From contig NC_013947.1 of assembly GCF_000024545.1 (NCBI RefSeq), positions 3,286,001-3,350,000 on the forward strand: a DNA stretch of 64,000 bases, given 5' to 3'. This document shows, one piece after another, positions 25,316-37,876 of this stretch. The position numbers and the translations under genes are program-made. This stretch comes from Stackebrandtia nassauensis DSM 44728 (lineage in GTDB: Bacteria > Actinomycetota > Actinomycetes > Mycobacteriales > Micromonosporaceae). The first letter of the stretch is position 1, and every line of letters starts with the position of its first letter. Below the pieces are notes generated by a model. The model was not told the DNA's origin, made no database searches, and worked only from the letters and a program-made list of their open reading frames with translations.

Positions 25316-26617
25316 GTGCCGCTGTATCTCGCCCTCGCCGTTCCCGCCATTGTGGCCGCCGTCTATGTCTACTTCGGCTGGACGCGCCGCACCCGTTGGC
25401 TGGCGACAATGGCGGCGGCGTCCATTCTGGTCTCGGGACTGTGGCTGCGAGCCAGTCCACAGGTCGACGAGGCCTTGGGGGGCTGGCTGATCGCCACGCC
25501 GGAAACGGCGCTGCTGCTCATCATCGTGGGCCTGGCGGCGACACTGACCATGGCCGGCTTCCCCGCCCAGCTGGCCAACGAGATCAAGGACCACGTGATC
25601 GGGCCGGTGACGGCCCGCGGCTACGGCGTGTTCGCGACGACGGCACTGCCGTTCGCGGTCATCGCGGCGACGGCCGCTGTGCCGGTGATATCGCTGGTGG
25701 CAATCCAGATCATGGTCGTGCTCATCGCCGGAATGGTTGCCGCGCGCCGAAAGCCAGCGCAGCTGCGAGCCGCCTACGGCTACGGCCTGGCCTGCACCGC
25801 TGGACTCGCACTCGTCGCCCTGGGCAGCCTCATCCCCGCTGGAGTCACCCCGATGATCCTGGTCGCGGCGGGCTGGGCGGCGCTGGCCGGACTGGCTCCA
25901 CTGCACTGGTGGCTGCCGCCAACGGTGTCGGTGGCTTCGGCACCGGTCTCAGCCCTCATCGTGGGAGTGCAGGCGCCGCTGGCCTGGGCGATGCTGCTTC
26001 GACTGGAGGGGCCGACACAACGGCTGCTGATCGTGGCGGCACCGGTGTCGATCATGGTGGCGATCGTGGGACTGATCCGGCAGCGGGACCTGCGGCGCCT
26101 GGTCGCCTACGTCGGCATCGCCGGTTCGGGCCTGCTGGCCTGGGCACTGGCGACGACGCCCGAACCATCGAGCCTGCGGATGGTGCTGAGTCTCAGCCTC
26201 AACGCCGTGCTGCTGTACCTGGCGGTGGGACACGTGGTGTCGCTGACCGGCTCGGGCCGCATCGCGATGGTCCGGGGCCAGTGGACCCGCGCGCCCCTGT
26301 TGGGCGGCGCGCTCGGGCTCGGGCTGCTGGCCGCGACGGTGCTGATGCCGTACCTCGCGGTACGCCCGCTGGCCGCACTGGCGCCGACCCCGGCCGGGAT
26401 CCTCGGGCTGGCGTGCGGCATCGGGATGATCCTCGTCGCGATCGCGGCCGCGATCCCCACCTGGCGGATGCTCGCCGGAGATCCCGCCGACCGCCTCGAC
26501 GTCACCACCGGACCGGCCCGCCCGCTGGGCTCGGCCGGGCCGGTACTGATCGTCGCGACCGTCCTGGCGTTGCTGACGCCGCTGGCCGCCGGAGCCATCT
26601 CGACCGACCTGTTCTGA
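25316..26617 (+). CDS. Orphan NuoL/M/N-like (Mrp/HyfF-type) membrane protein
   Basis: A 433-residue protein with about 12-13 helices. GLAPLHWWLPPTVSVASAPV followed by SALIVGV, and QRDLRRLVAYVGIAGSG, match the core of the proton-pumping antiporter-like family (complex I NuoL/M/N, MrpA/D, hydrogenase-4 HyfF). In active family members a lysine sits in the helix after the PLH-WLP motif. Here that helix (PLAWAMLLRL) has none, so classical proton pumping is doubtful. No other complex I, Mrp or hydrogenase subunit is nearby. The start is uncertain: GTG at 25316 or TTG at 25310. It follows rsgA by 27 bp. Confidence 0.65.
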   Translation: MPLYLALAVPAIVAAVYVYFGWTRRTRWLATMAAASILVSGLWLRASPQVDEALGGWLIATPETALLLIIVGLAATLTMAGFPAQLANEIKDHVIGPVTARGYGVFATTALPFAVIAATAAVPVISLVAIQIMVVLIAGMVAARRKPAQLRAAYGYGLACTAGLALVALGSLIPAGVTPMILVAAGWAALAGLAPLHWWLPPTVSVASAPVSALIVGVQAPLAWAMLLRLEGPTQRLLIVAAPVSIMVAIVGLIRQRDLRRLVAYVGIAGSGLLAWALATTPEPSSLRMVLSLSLNAVLLYLAVGHVVSLTGSGRIAMVRGQWTRAPLLGGALGLGLLAATVLMPYLAVRPLAALAPTPAGILGLACGIGMILVAIAAAIPTWRMLAGDPADRLDVTTGPARPLGSAGPVLIVATVLALLTPLAAGAISTDLF

Positions 26618-26725
26618 GCCGTGATCGGTCGCACGGCACAGTGCGACCCGCCGGGCCGCTGAGTAGGCTCGCAGGGTGACCTGTACGAACACCGCGATGT
26701 CGGTCCCGGGGGATAGGGTCCGTCC

Positions 26726-29611
<2,886 letters not shown>

Positions 29612-29646
29612 CACGGGGGCGGGTGGCCTGCGTAGGATGATGCGAC

Positions 29647-31197
29647 GTGGACGCCGAAGCCGCCCGCCTTTCCCCCTCGCCCGAACCGTTGACCCCGCCG
29701 CCGTTGTCGCGCGCCTGGTTGCGGCGGTTCGAGACCCCGTACATGACGGTGTCACTGGTCATCGTGGCCATCGCGGCGGTTCTGGCGGCCCGAAGACCGT
29801 GGGGCATCGACTTCTGGGTGCACGCCACCGCCGTGGAGCGGCTCAGCCGTGACCTGCTGGACCCCGGCGGTCTGCAGATCAGCGGGGTGACCTCGGAGTC
29901 GTCCTACTACTCGCCCTACAGCGTCGTGGTGGCGCTGTTGACCCGGGTCACGGGGGCCTCGGCGGTCTCGGCGCTGTCGCTGATGGCGCCGATCCTGGTG
30001 GCGTTGCTGTGCTTCGGGTTCTACCGGTTCGTGCGGCTGTTCCACTCCGGGGTGTGGTTCCCCGTGTTCGCGCTGGCGGTGACGCTGACGCTGTGGGGCA
30101 TCGACATGTGGGCCTGGAGCGGGTTCCTGTCGGTGTACAGCCTGCCGATCGGGCTGCCGCTGCCGTCGGTCGTGGCCAGTGCGCTGATGTTCCTGGTGTG
30201 GACGATGCTGGCGCGGGCCTTCGACGATCCCCGCGCCTGGCGGTGGGCCGGGCTGGCCTCGCTGGCCACCCTGATCGTGCTGGTGCACCAGCTGACAGCG
30301 CTCAACACCGCGATCGGCTGCGTGGCGATCGCGATCTGGAAACTGCCGAAGCTGGACTCGCGGGTGATCCCGGGACTTTTGGCCTGCGTGGCCTCCTGCG
30401 TCCTTTTGGCCATCAGCTGGCCGTACTACTCGGTGGTGTCGCTGTTGGGTTCCAGTGCCATCGACGGCTCGCACGGGGTGCTGTACGACCAGATGTGGCT
30501 GTACCAGGGCCTGATCGTGCTGGCCCTGCCCGCGCTGTGGCTGCGGTTCCGGCGGGACCGCCGGGACGTGTTCGTGTGGATGGCCGCCTTGGGTTTCCTG
30601 GTCGTGGCGGCGGGCTGGTTCACCGGCCACTACACCTACGCGAGGGCGCTGCCGCTGCTGATGCTCGCCGCCCAACTGGCGCTTGTACTTGAGATATATC
30701 GACTCCGAGACATCAATCTCCAGGCAAAGATCTGGACCTACGCGACAACAGCCGCATGTGTCCTGTCGCTGGCGCTCAACTGCGGCAACGTCCTGTACGT
30801 GCTGCCGCCCAGCGAGACGCTGGCCAAGGTCCAGTTCCATCTGGGCCGCAACCCGGTGCCGCCCGACTACGGCTGGCTGCGCGACTTCACCGCCACCAAC
30901 GACGTCATCGTCACCGACGACCTCTACGCCCGGCGGATCGTGACGGCCCACGGCCTGTTCACCGTCGCGCCCGGCTGGGAGGACCCGGTTGTCGCCGACA
31001 CCACCGACCGTGCCGAGGCCGAGGAGCGGTTCTTCGCGACCGACAGTCCCAAGCAGCGAAGCGACATCACGATGACCTACGGCGTGGACTGGGTGCTGGA
31101 CGTGCCCGAGGGCCCGGAGTACAACCCGGCCAGCGGCGACTCGTCCCTGGTGGCCATCGGCCCCGACGGGCAGCGGCTGTACCGCCTCGGCGTTTGA
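29647..31197 (+). CDS. Polytopic membrane protein resembling GT-C glycosyltransferases
   Basis: A 516-residue protein with about ten membrane helices up to residue 380 and a C-terminal soluble domain of about 130 residues (VQFHLGRNPVPPDYGWLRDF onward). The first external loop contains RRPWGIDFWVH, an Asp placed as in polyprenyl-phosphate-sugar-dependent GT-C transferases. The Arg-rich loop between helices and the soluble C-terminal domain also fit. No specific family can be named. Such enzymes decorate cell-wall glycans or proteins outside the membrane. A polyprenyl or mannosyl transferase role is inference. It is co-directional with uvrA and the prepilin peptidase-like gene. Confidence 0.55.
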   Translation: MDAEAARLSPSPEPLTPPPLSRAWLRRFETPYMTVSLVIVAIAAVLAARRPWGIDFWVHATAVERLSRDLLDPGGLQISGVTSESSYYSPYSVVVALLTRVTGASAVSALSLMAPILVALLCFGFYRFVRLFHSGVWFPVFALAVTLTLWGIDMWAWSGFLSVYSLPIGLPLPSVVASALMFLVWTMLARAFDDPRAWRWAGLASLATLIVLVHQLTALNTAIGCVAIAIWKLPKLDSRVIPGLLACVASCVLLAISWPYYSVVSLLGSSAIDGSHGVLYDQMWLYQGLIVLALPALWLRFRRDRRDVFVWMAALGFLVVAAGWFTGHYTYARALPLLMLAAQLALVLEIYRLRDINLQAKIWTYATTAACVLSLALNCGNVLYVLPPSETLAKVQFHLGRNPVPPDYGWLRDFTATNDVIVTDDLYARRIVTAHGLFTVAPGWEDPVVADTTDRAEAEERFFATDSPKQRSDITMTYGVDWVLDVPEGPEYNPASGDSSLVAIGPDGQRLYRLGV

Positions 31198-31219
31198 CGA
31201 CGGCGGGTACAACGGTGCG

Positions 31220-31813
31220 ATGATCCTGGTCGCGAGCTTGTTGGCGCTGTCGGCGCTGCCGTTGGTCTGCTGGGTGATCGACGCGTCGACCGACGCGCGG
31301 GTGCCGCGCTGGCGGGTCGCCGCGAGCCTGGGCGCGGCCGTGACGTTCCTGGTCGTCGCGTTGCCACCGGACCCGGTGCTGGTGACGCTTAGCTTCGGGC
31401 TCGCCGTCCTGGGCGTAACACTAGCCTTTGTGGACATCGCGATTCGCAGGCTCCCGGACGTCCTGGTGCTCACGGCTTATCCGCCGACCGGCGCGATCCT
31501 CATCACGGCGGCTGTCGCCTCCGGTGACCCGGAACCGTTGCTGCGGGCCGGGTTCGCCGCCGCCGTGTGTCTCATGGCTTACGGCTTGGCGGCGTCCAGC
31601 GGCGCGCTCGGCTTCGGCGACGCCAAGCTGGCGGGACTGCTGGGCCTGGTACTGGGCTGGGTGTCGTGGGCGGCGGTGCTTTCCGCCAGCCTGCTGGCGT
31701 TGCTGCTCGCGGTGGTCCCGGCGATCATGGCCCGGATCCGGCGGGGGAGAGGAGCGGAGTTCGCGTTCGGCCCGCCGATGCTGGGCGGTGCGCTGCTGGC
31801 CCTGCCGCTGTGA
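31220..31813 (+). CDS. Type IV prepilin peptidase-like (A24) membrane protease
   Basis: A 197-residue protein with about six membrane helices. Both catalytic aspartates are recognisable: VDIAIRRLPDVLV and GALGFGDAKLAG (the GxGD motif). The N-methyltransferase domain of bacterial PilD is absent, as in the compact actinobacterial and archaeal forms. These enzymes cut prepilin-like signal peptides for tad or competence pili. No pilin, tad or com gene is in this window, so its substrates are elsewhere. It begins 22 bp after the GT-C-like gene and ends at a terminator. Confidence 0.82.
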   Translation: MILVASLLALSALPLVCWVIDASTDARVPRWRVAASLGAAVTFLVVALPPDPVLVTLSFGLAVLGVTLAFVDIAIRRLPDVLVLTAYPPTGAILITAAVASGDPEPLLRAGFAAAVCLMAYGLAASSGALGFGDAKLAGLLGLVLGWVSWAAVLSASLLALLLAVVPAIMARIRRGRGAEFAFGPPMLGGALLALPL

Positions 31814-31853
31814 GGCCAGCGGGTGCAGCCTGCGCGGCGCCCCGGCATGGGTG

Positions 31854-31886
31854 TGGGGTCGCGGCAGCCCGAGCCACGACCCCACG
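31854..31886. terminator. Hairpin terminator between convergent genes
   Basis: GTGGGGTCG (31854-31862), a 15-base loop and CGACCCCAC (31878-31886) pair perfectly over 9 bp. It lies between the stop of the prepilin-peptidase-like gene and the convergent inhibitor gene and could serve both. Confidence 0.6.
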
Positions 31887-31902
31887 GATCAATGTGGGAG
31901 GT

Positions 31903-32304
31903 CTAGAAGTCGAACAGGACGCCGCCGGTCTCGCGCACGGCGACGCACTGGTTCGCGAACGTCTCTTCGTAGGTGCTGTACGTGTTGCCCCACAGGCCTT
32001 CCGACCGGACCGTGACCGGGTCCCACATCATCGTGCAGGGTCCGGGGTCCTCGGACATGGCGGTGACGTTGCCCCCGACGGCTTCCAGCTGTGCGCAAGC
32101 CTCGTAGGGGCGGGGGTGGCTGCCGCCGTGCGGGTAGCAGGTGAGAGTGGCGGCGGCCCGTTCACCGTCGTTGTCGCGGATCGTGAGGTGGTAGGAACCG
32201 CCGATCTGGGAAGCCTCGTGGGCTCCAGCGGCGGTCGCGGTCAGACCGACGAGCCCGGCCGCGGCGATGGTGATCCCTGTGAGTCGCAGGATCGTTTTCG
32301 ACAT
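31903..32304 (-). CDS. Secreted subtilisin-inhibitor-like (SSI family) protease inhibitor
   Basis: A 133-residue protein with a signal peptide (MSKTILRLTGITIAAAGLVG, probable cut near AGA). The mature domain has the SSI pattern: ATLTCYPHGGSHPRPYEAC, then the reactive loop CTMMWDPVTV, and the end TFANQCVAVRETGGVLFDF. Four cysteines match the two conserved disulfides. Compared with Streptomyces SSI (CPMVYDP), the P1 residue is Met and P1' is also Met, so subtilisin-like proteases are the likely targets. AGGAG lies about 9 bases before the ATG at 32304. A single-gene unit. Confidence 0.9.
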   Translation of the reverse strand: MSKTILRLTGITIAAAGLVGLTATAAGAHEASQIGGSYHLTIRDNDGERAAATLTCYPHGGSHPRPYEACAQLEAVGGNVTAMSEDPGPCTMMWDPVTVRSEGLWGNTYSTYEETFANQCVAVRETGGVLFDF

Positions 32305-32684
32305 TCGTGTTGCTCCTAAGAGAAGAGATCTTGTGGATTCCCTTGCGCCGCAAACGTTAGACCAAAGCGAGCACATTGCGTAATCAATACGTATCGCATT
32401 GTGGAATTCACATACGTCCACTTTGTGGGATTTTTCGCAGGGCGTCAGGGTTGGTCACAATGGACACCGAGGGTTGGTCTGATCTGGGCGGTCGATCACG
32501 ATCAGTGTCCATTAAGTGACTAATCGACCACGATGATAGGGCACTTGACGCCCCAAACCTGGCGCGACACGCGCACCGCAAGCGGTTGCTTACCGAAATC
32601 TGTTCACCCGAAGTTCATCTCCGGCTCTTGCGGCACCCGCGACCTGTCCGGTGCGGCCATACGCTGCCATGACACACTTGCCGC
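32305..32684. other. 380-bp intergenic region between the inhibitor and aroC
   Basis: No ORF with a ribosome site is seen. The part nearest the inhibitor gene (32340-32440) is AT-rich and should hold its promoter; on that strand TTGATT and TCTAAC are candidate boxes with a rather long spacer. Near the middle, 32579-32589 (CAAGCGGTTGC) is identical to one arm of the LacI palindrome at 20814-20835, but the second arm is missing. The aroC promoter should lie near CATACGCT at 32658. Confidence 0.4.
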
Positions 32685-33863
32685 GTGCTGCGCTGGATGA
32701 CCGCTGGAGAATCACACGGACCCGCGCTGGTGGCGATCCTGGACGGCCTTCCGGCCGACGTGGGGATCACCAGCGCCGACATCGTCTCGGGCCTGGCCCG
32801 TCGCCGCCTGGGCTACGGCCGGGGCGCCCGGATGAAGTTCGAGGCCGACGAGGTGGAGTTCCTCGGCGGGGTGCGTCACGGCCGCACCCTCGGCTCCCCG
32901 GTGGCGATCCGGGTGGGCAACAGCGAATGGCCCAAGTGGGAGAAGGTCATGGCCGCCGACCCGGTCCCGGCCGAAGAACTCGACAACCTGGCCCGCAACG
33001 CCCCGTTGACCCGCCCCCGTCCCGGTCACGCCGACCTGGCCGGGATGCAGAAGTACGGCCACCGTGACGCCCGCCCGATCCTGGAACGCGCCTCGGCCCG
33101 CGAGACCGCCGCGCGCGTCGCGATCGGCACCGTCGCCCGCGCCTTCCTGAAGCAGGCCCTGGACATCGACATCGTGTCCCACGTGGTCGCCATGGGCTCG
33201 GTCGAGGTGAAGCCCGGCCTGGTGCCCACGCCCGGCGACGCCGAGGCCGTGGACGCCGACCCGTTGCGGTGCATGGATTCCGAAGCCTCGGCCGCCATGG
33301 TCGCCGAAGTGGACGCCGCCAAAGCCGACGCCGACACGCTGGGCGGCATCGTCGAGGTGCTCGCCTACGGTCTGCCGCCGGGGCTGGGCTCGCACGTGCA
33401 GTGGGACCGCAAGCTCGACGCGCGGCTGTCGATGGCGCTGATGTCGATCCAGGCGGTCAAGGGCGTCGAGATCGGTGACGCCTTCACCCAGGCCCGTTCG
33501 CGCGGTTCGGCCGCCCACGACGAGATGGTCCCCACCGACGCCGGGGTGACCCGGCTGACCGACCGGGCCGGTGGCCTGGAGGGCGGCATGACCACCGGGC
33601 AGCCGTTGCGGGTGCGGGCGGCGATGAAGCCGATCTCGTCGCTGACCCGGCCGCTGTCCACGATCGACGTGACCACCGGTGAACCGGCCGAGGCCATCAA
33701 CCAGCGTTCCGACGTGGCGGCGGTTCCGGCCGCGGCGGTGGTCGCCGAGTCCATGGCCGCCTTCGTCATCGCCGAGGCGGCGCTGGAGAAGTTCGGCGGC
33801 GACTCGGTCGCCGAGATCCGCCGCAACCTGTCGTCCTACCTGGAGAACCTGCTGATCCGATGA
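32685..33863 (+). CDS. aroC: Chorismate synthase
   Basis: A 392-residue enzyme converting 5-enolpyruvylshikimate-3-phosphate to chorismate with reduced FMN, the last shikimate step. Family signatures are [16 protein letters not shown] at the start, [35 protein letters not shown] and the C-terminal [16 protein letters not shown]. Length is normal. The GTG at 32685 opens [12 protein letters not shown]. Its last codon overlaps the ATG of the following aroK-aroB gene by 4 bp, indicating coupling in an aromatic-pathway operon with aroQ. Confidence 0.97.
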   Translation: MLRWMTAGESHGPALVAILDGLPADVGITSADIVSGLARRRLGYGRGARMKFEADEVEFLGGVRHGRTLGSPVAIRVGNSEWPKWEKVMAADPVPAEELDNLARNAPLTRPRPGHADLAGMQKYGHRDARPILERASARETAARVAIGTVARAFLKQALDIDIVSHVVAMGSVEVKPGLVPTPGDAEAVDADPLRCMDSEASAAMVAEVDAAKADADTLGGIVEVLAYGLPPGLGSHVQWDRKLDARLSMALMSIQAVKGVEIGDAFTQARSRGSAAHDEMVPTDAGVTRLTDRAGGLEGGMTTGQPLRVRAAMKPISSLTRPLSTIDVTTGEPAEAINQRSDVAAVPAAAVVAESMAAFVIAEAALEKFGGDSVAEIRRNLSSYLENLLIR

Positions 33864-35419
33864 GCCCGATACTGGTACTTGTCGGCCCGCCCGGCAGCGG
33901 TAAGACCACCGTCGGGGCCCTGTTGGCCGACCGGCTGGGCGTGTCCTTCCGCGACACCGACGCCGACATCGAGAAACTGGCGGGCAAGGCGATCCCGGAG
34001 ATCTTCGTGGCCGACGGCGAGGAACACTTCCGCGCCCTGGAGACCCAGGCGATCGCGGCGGCGCTGGCCGAACACGACGGCGTCCTGGCGCTGGGTGGGG
34101 GAGCGGTGCTGGCCGAGACCAACCGGCGACTGCTGGCGGAGGCGCCGGTGGCGTTCCTGTCGGTGGAGTTGTCGGCGGCGGTCAACCGGGTCGGGATGGG
34201 CGCCGGACGTCCGCTGCTGGCCCTCAACCCGCGCGCCACCCTCAAGGCCCTGCTCGACCAGCGGCGTCCGCTGTACGACGAGGTCGCCGACATCACCGTC
34301 GCCACCGACGCGCTGACCCCCGACCAGGTCGCCGAGGAACTGGCGGCCTTCACCGGCGCGCCGGTGTCGATCCATGTCGGCGGCGACAGCCCCTACGAGG
34401 TCGTCATCGGACGCGAGGCGACCATCGCGCTGACCGAGCACCTCGACGGGGCGGCCCGGGTGGCGATCCTGCACGCGCCGCCGCTGCGCGAGCACGCGCG
34501 GCGGGTCGCGGCCTTCGTCGGCGAGACGCTGGAGTGTCTGCTCATCGAGGTGCCCGACGCCGAGTCCGCCAAGACCGTCGCGGTGGCCGAGGACTGCTGG
34601 AATCGCTTGGGACAGGCGGGTTTCACCCGCACCGACGTCGTGGTGGGCATCGGCGGCGGCGCCGTGACCGACCTGGCCGGTTTCGTGGCCGCCTGCTGGC
34701 TGCGCGGCGTGCGCGTGGTCCAGCTGCCCACCTCGATCCTGGGCATGGTGGACGCCGCCGTGGGCGGCAAGACCGGCGTCAACACGCCCTCGGGCAAGAA
34801 CCTGGTCGGCGCGTTCCACCCGCCCGCCGCCGTCCTGTGTGACCTATCCACACTCGACACGCTGCCCGAGTCCGACCGCACCGCCGGGCTGGCCGAGATC
34901 GTCAAGTGCGGCTACATCGCCGATCCGCGCATCAACGAACTCATCACCGCCAACCCCAAGGCCGCCACCGATCCCGCCGGTCCGCTGCTGGCCAACCTGG
35001 TGCGCCGGGCGGTCGCGGTCAAGGCCGAGGTCGTGTCAGAGGACCTGAAGGAATCCGGCCGCCGCGCCATCCTCAACTACGGGCACACCTTCGCCCACGC
35101 GATCGAGAAGGTCGAGGACTACTCGTGGCGCCACGGCGACGCGGTGGCCGTGGGCATGGTCTACGCATCCGTCCTGGGCCGTCTCACCGGCCGCGTCGAC
35201 CTGGTCGACCACACCCGCGACCTGCTGACCGCCGTCGGCCTGCCCACGAGCTATCGTGGCGCTCCGTTCGAGCAGCTGCTGGCCGCGATGCGCGTCGACA
35301 AGAAGGCCGTCGGCAACACCCTGCGCTTCATCCTGCTGGACGAGGTCGCGCGCCCGGCGCTGGTCGACGACGTGACCGAAGACCAACTGCGGCAAGCCTA
35401 TGTGGAGGTGTCCTCGTGA
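33860..35419 (+). CDS. aroKB: Fused shikimate kinase - 3-dehydroquinate synthase
   Basis: One 519-residue open frame encodes two shikimate enzymes. Residues 1-165 are shikimate kinase: Walker [12 protein letters not shown], shikimate-contact DTDADIEK and EEHFRALE, glycine loop LGGGAVL, and lid [10 protein letters not shown]. Residues about 170-519 are dehydroquinate synthase: [39 protein letters not shown], and zinc ligands in [20 protein letters not shown] and [11 protein letters not shown]. Both halves keep their catalytic residues, and no stop or internal ribosome site separates them. In Streptomyces and mycobacteria these are two adjacent genes. I recall fused forms in bifidobacteria. The ATG overlaps aroC, and the stop overlaps aroQ. 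Confidence 0.95.
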   Translation: MSPILVLVGPPGSGKTTVGALLADRLGVSFRDTDADIEKLAGKAIPEIFVADGEEHFRALETQAIAAALAEHDGVLALGGGAVLAETNRRLLAEAPVAFLSVELSAAVNRVGMGAGRPLLALNPRATLKALLDQRRPLYDEVADITVATDALTPDQVAEELAAFTGAPVSIHVGGDSPYEVVIGREATIALTEHLDGAARVAILHAPPLREHARRVAAFVGETLECLLIEVPDAESAKTVAVAEDCWNRLGQAGFTRTDVVVGIGGGAVTDLAGFVAACWLRGVRVVQLPTSILGMVDAAVGGKTGVNTPSGKNLVGAFHPPAAVLCDLSTLDTLPESDRTAGLAEIVKCGYIADPRINELITANPKAATDPAGPLLANLVRRAVAVKAEVVSEDLKESGRRAILNYGHTFAHAIEKVEDYSWRHGDAVAVGMVYASVLGRLTGRVDLVDHTRDLLTAVGLPTSYRGAPFEQLLAAMRVDKKAVGNTLRFILLDEVARPALVDDVTEDQLRQAYVEVSS

Positions 35420-35853
35420 CCGTTCTGGTCCTCAACGGCCCCAACCTGAACCGGCTGGGAACCCGGGAGCCGCTGATCTACGGCAGCCAGACCTACGCCG
35501 ACCTCGAACGGTTGTGCCGCGACACCGGCGACAAGCTCGGCCTGGCCGTCGACGTGCGCCAGACCAACGCCGAACACGAGATGCTGGAGTGGCTGCACAC
35601 CGCCGCCGACGACGTCGACGACGTGGTTCTCAACGCGGCGGCCTGGACCCACACCTCGGTCGCGATCGGCGACGCCTGCGCCGCCCTGACCGGGCGGCTC
35701 ATCGAGGTGCACATCTCCAACGTCCACAAACGGGAGACGTTTAGGCACCACTCCTACGTGTCGGCGCACGCCGACGGCATCATCGTCGGCTGCGGTTTCG
35801 ACGGTTACCGGCTGGCGCTGGAGCACCTGGCGGCCGTGCCGCGCGAGAACTAG
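35416..35853 (+). CDS. aroQ: Type II 3-dehydroquinate dehydratase
   Basis: A 145-residue type II dehydroquinase converting 3-dehydroquinate to 3-dehydroshikimate. Motifs: [17 protein letters not shown] with the catalytic Tyr in [22 protein letters not shown], and [19 protein letters not shown] containing the active-site His. The GTG start lies inside the aroKB stop (GTGA) with GGAGG upstream. It acts immediately after the AroB half and is the last gene of the aro operon. The MFS gene converges on it 13 bp later. Confidence 0.96.
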   Translation: MTVLVLNGPNLNRLGTREPLIYGSQTYADLERLCRDTGDKLGLAVDVRQTNAEHEMLEWLHTAADDVDDVVLNAAAWTHTSVAIGDACAALTGRLIEVHISNVHKRETFRHHSYVSAHADGIIVGCGFDGYRLALEHLAAVPREN

Positions 35854-35866
35854 CCGCGCGGGAGCA

Positions 35867-37102
35867 TCAGCAGTTGGCCGGAACCGGTCGCGCGACCGTC
35901 GGTTCGGGTGCGGCCAGCTCGTCCTCCAGGAACCGGGGCCGGGCGATCCGCCAGCCGGCGAAGGCGTGCACCGCCACCGCCGTCAACAGCAGCGCGAACG
36001 GCGCGGTCCAGCTGCCGGTGGCCTCCAGCAGGACGCCGATGAGCAGCGGGCCCAGTCCCGACAGCAGGTAGCCGCCGCTTTGCGCGAAGGCCGACAGCCC
36101 GGCGGTGCCGCCCGCGGTGCGGGTGCGCAGCGCGAACATGGTCAGCATCAGCGGGAAGGTGCCCATGCCGACCGCGACCAGGAGCAGTGAGATCCAGGTC
36201 CAGGCCGACACGCCGCCCAGCCACAGGCCGGGGAAGCCGAGCAGGTATCCGGCCAGCAGTACCGCCAGGACGGGGCGCTGGCTGTTGAGGCGTCCGGCGA
36301 TCACCGGCACGACCATGGAGATGGGGACGCTGACGGCGTTGAAGATCGCCAGCATGAACCCGGCGGTGCTGGCGTCGTAGCCGTGGTCGCGCATCATCTC
36401 CGGCAGCCAGCCGAACATGCTGTAGGCGATGAGCGACTGCGAGCCGAAGGCCAGCAGCATCAGCCAGGCGATCCGGGAGCGGGTCAGGCCCGGCAGCGGC
36501 TGCTGGACCGGGCGCGGGGCCTCGGCGGTTGCCTTGGGGGAGCGCAGCAGCAGCCACGGCACCATCGCCAGTACCGCCGGGACCGCCCACAGGCCCAGGG
36601 CGGGCTGCCAGTGTCCGCCGAAGCCGTCGGCCAGCGGGACCGCGATCGCGGCGGCCACGGTGGTCCCCAGCGCCAGCGATGTCGTGTAGACGGTGGTCAT
36701 GGCGCCGATGCGGTCGGGGAAGTACAGCTTGACCATGCCGGGGATGGCGACGTTGCCGACCGCGCCTCCGGCCAGGGCCGCGGCGCTGGCGACGAGGAAG
36801 ACGGTGGTGCTGGGCACCATAGCGCGCACGATGAGTCCGGCGGCCATGACGGCCAGCGCGGCGATGAGGACCGACTGCGGGCCGAAGCGGCGCGACAGCA
36901 GCGGTGTCAGGCCGCCCAGGACGGCGAAGGCCAGTACCGGCAGCGTGGTGAGGACCCCGGCGACCGAGGCGGACATGCCCAGGTCGTGCTGGATGAGGTC
37001 GAGCAGCGGTCCGACGCTGGTGACGGCGGTGCGCAGGTTGAGGGCCGCCAGGATGACACCGGTGGCGATGAGCCAGGTCCGGGCGGAGGTGGAAGCGGAC
37101 AA
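35867..37102 (-). CDS. MFS transporter, CynX/NimT-like
   Basis: A 411-residue, twelve-helix transporter. The stretch ALNLRTAVTSVGPLLDLIQH near the N-terminus is characteristic of the CynX/NimT (cyanate/nitroimidazole) MFS group. TTG at 37102 is chosen because GAGG lies 8 bases upstream and the following sequence SASTSARTWLIATGVILAAL is the usual opening; the frame is open to 37234 without such a signal. The gene opposes the aro operon and is divergent from efp. The substrate is unknown; export of a small organic anion or drug is the common guess. Confidence 0.85.
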   Translation of the reverse strand: MSASTSARTWLIATGVILAALNLRTAVTSVGPLLDLIQHDLGMSASVAGVLTTLPVLAFAVLGGLTPLLSRRFGPQSVLIAALAVMAAGLIVRAMVPSTTVFLVASAAALAGGAVGNVAIPGMVKLYFPDRIGAMTTVYTTSLALGTTVAAAIAVPLADGFGGHWQPALGLWAVPAVLAMVPWLLLRSPKATAEAPRPVQQPLPGLTRSRIAWLMLLAFGSQSLIAYSMFGWLPEMMRDHGYDASTAGFMLAIFNAVSVPISMVVPVIAGRLNSQRPVLAVLLAGYLLGFPGLWLGGVSAWTWISLLLVAVGMGTFPLMLTMFALRTRTAGGTAGLSAFAQSGGYLLSGLGPLLIGVLLEATGSWTAPFALLLTAVAVHAFAGWRIARPRFLEDELAAPEPTVARPVPANC

Positions 37103-37316
37103 CGCGTGAGCCTCGATACGATCTGGGGGAGTGGAAGTGCACCGGGATTCGGCGGCAGCCACAAGTAGCGACTGTAGCCCGCGGTCCTTACCTTCGGCGC
37201 CCCTGTGGTGTGGAATGTGGTCTAACTCAACCACCGGATCGAGGGATCGCGGGCGGGTCGGTACACTAGCCTGTCGCCTTCGTCCCGACGTTCAAGAAAG
37301 AGACAACGAGAAGCGC

Positions 37317-37874
37317 ATGGCAACCACGAACGACCTGAAAAACGGCATGGTCCTCAGCCTCGACGGTGTACTGTGGACCGTCGTTAAGTTTCAGCACGTC
37401 AAGCCCGGTAAGGGTGGCGCGTTCGTGCGCACGACGCTGAAGAACGTCCTGTCGGGCAAGGTCGTGGACAAGACCTTCAACGCCGGAACCAAGGTGGAGA
37501 CCGCCACGGTCGACAAGCGGACGATGCAGTACCTGTACGCCGCCGACGACGACTTCGTGTTCATGGACCTGGACACCTACGACCAGATCAACGTCCCCTC
37601 CTCCACCGTCGGCGACGCCAAGAACTACCTGCTGCCGGAGGCCGAGGTGACCCTGGGCATCCACGAGGGCACCCCGCTGTACATCGAGCTGCCCGCCTCG
37701 GTCGAGCTCGAGGTCACCCACACCGAGCCCGGCCTGCAGGGCGACCGCTCCTCCGGCGGCACCAAGCCCGCGACCGTGGAGACCGGCGCCAACGTCGCGG
37801 TGCCGCTGTTCATCTCCACGGGCGAGAAGATCAAGGTCGACACCCGTGACGGCAAGTACCTGAGCCGCGCGTAG
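37317..37874 (+). CDS. efp: Translation elongation factor P
   Basis: A 185-residue protein that relieves ribosome stalling at polyproline. All three OB-like domains are present. The tip of domain I reads [10 protein letters not shown], keeping the loop lysine; in actinobacteria it is usually unmodified, and no EpmA/EarP-like gene is nearby. The C-terminal signature is [15 protein letters not shown] at 37317 gives the standard [11 protein letters not shown] opening. It is 2 bp from nusB, the order seen in Streptomyces. Confidence 0.97.
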   Translation: MATTNDLKNGMVLSLDGVLWTVVKFQHVKPGKGGAFVRTTLKNVLSGKVVDKTFNAGTKVETATVDKRTMQYLYAADDDFVFMDLDTYDQINVPSSTVGDAKNYLLPEAEVTLGIHEGTPLYIELPASVELEVTHTEPGLQGDRSSGGTKPATVETGANVAVPLFISTGEKIKVDTRDGKYLSRA

Positions 37875-37876
37875 CC

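Noticed and set aside
32579-32589. CAAGCGGTTGC as a second binding site of the 20881 LacI regulator
   Set aside because: Only one arm of the palindrome is present and neither flanking gene is a sugar gene; a chance match is quite possible, so it is not called as an operator.
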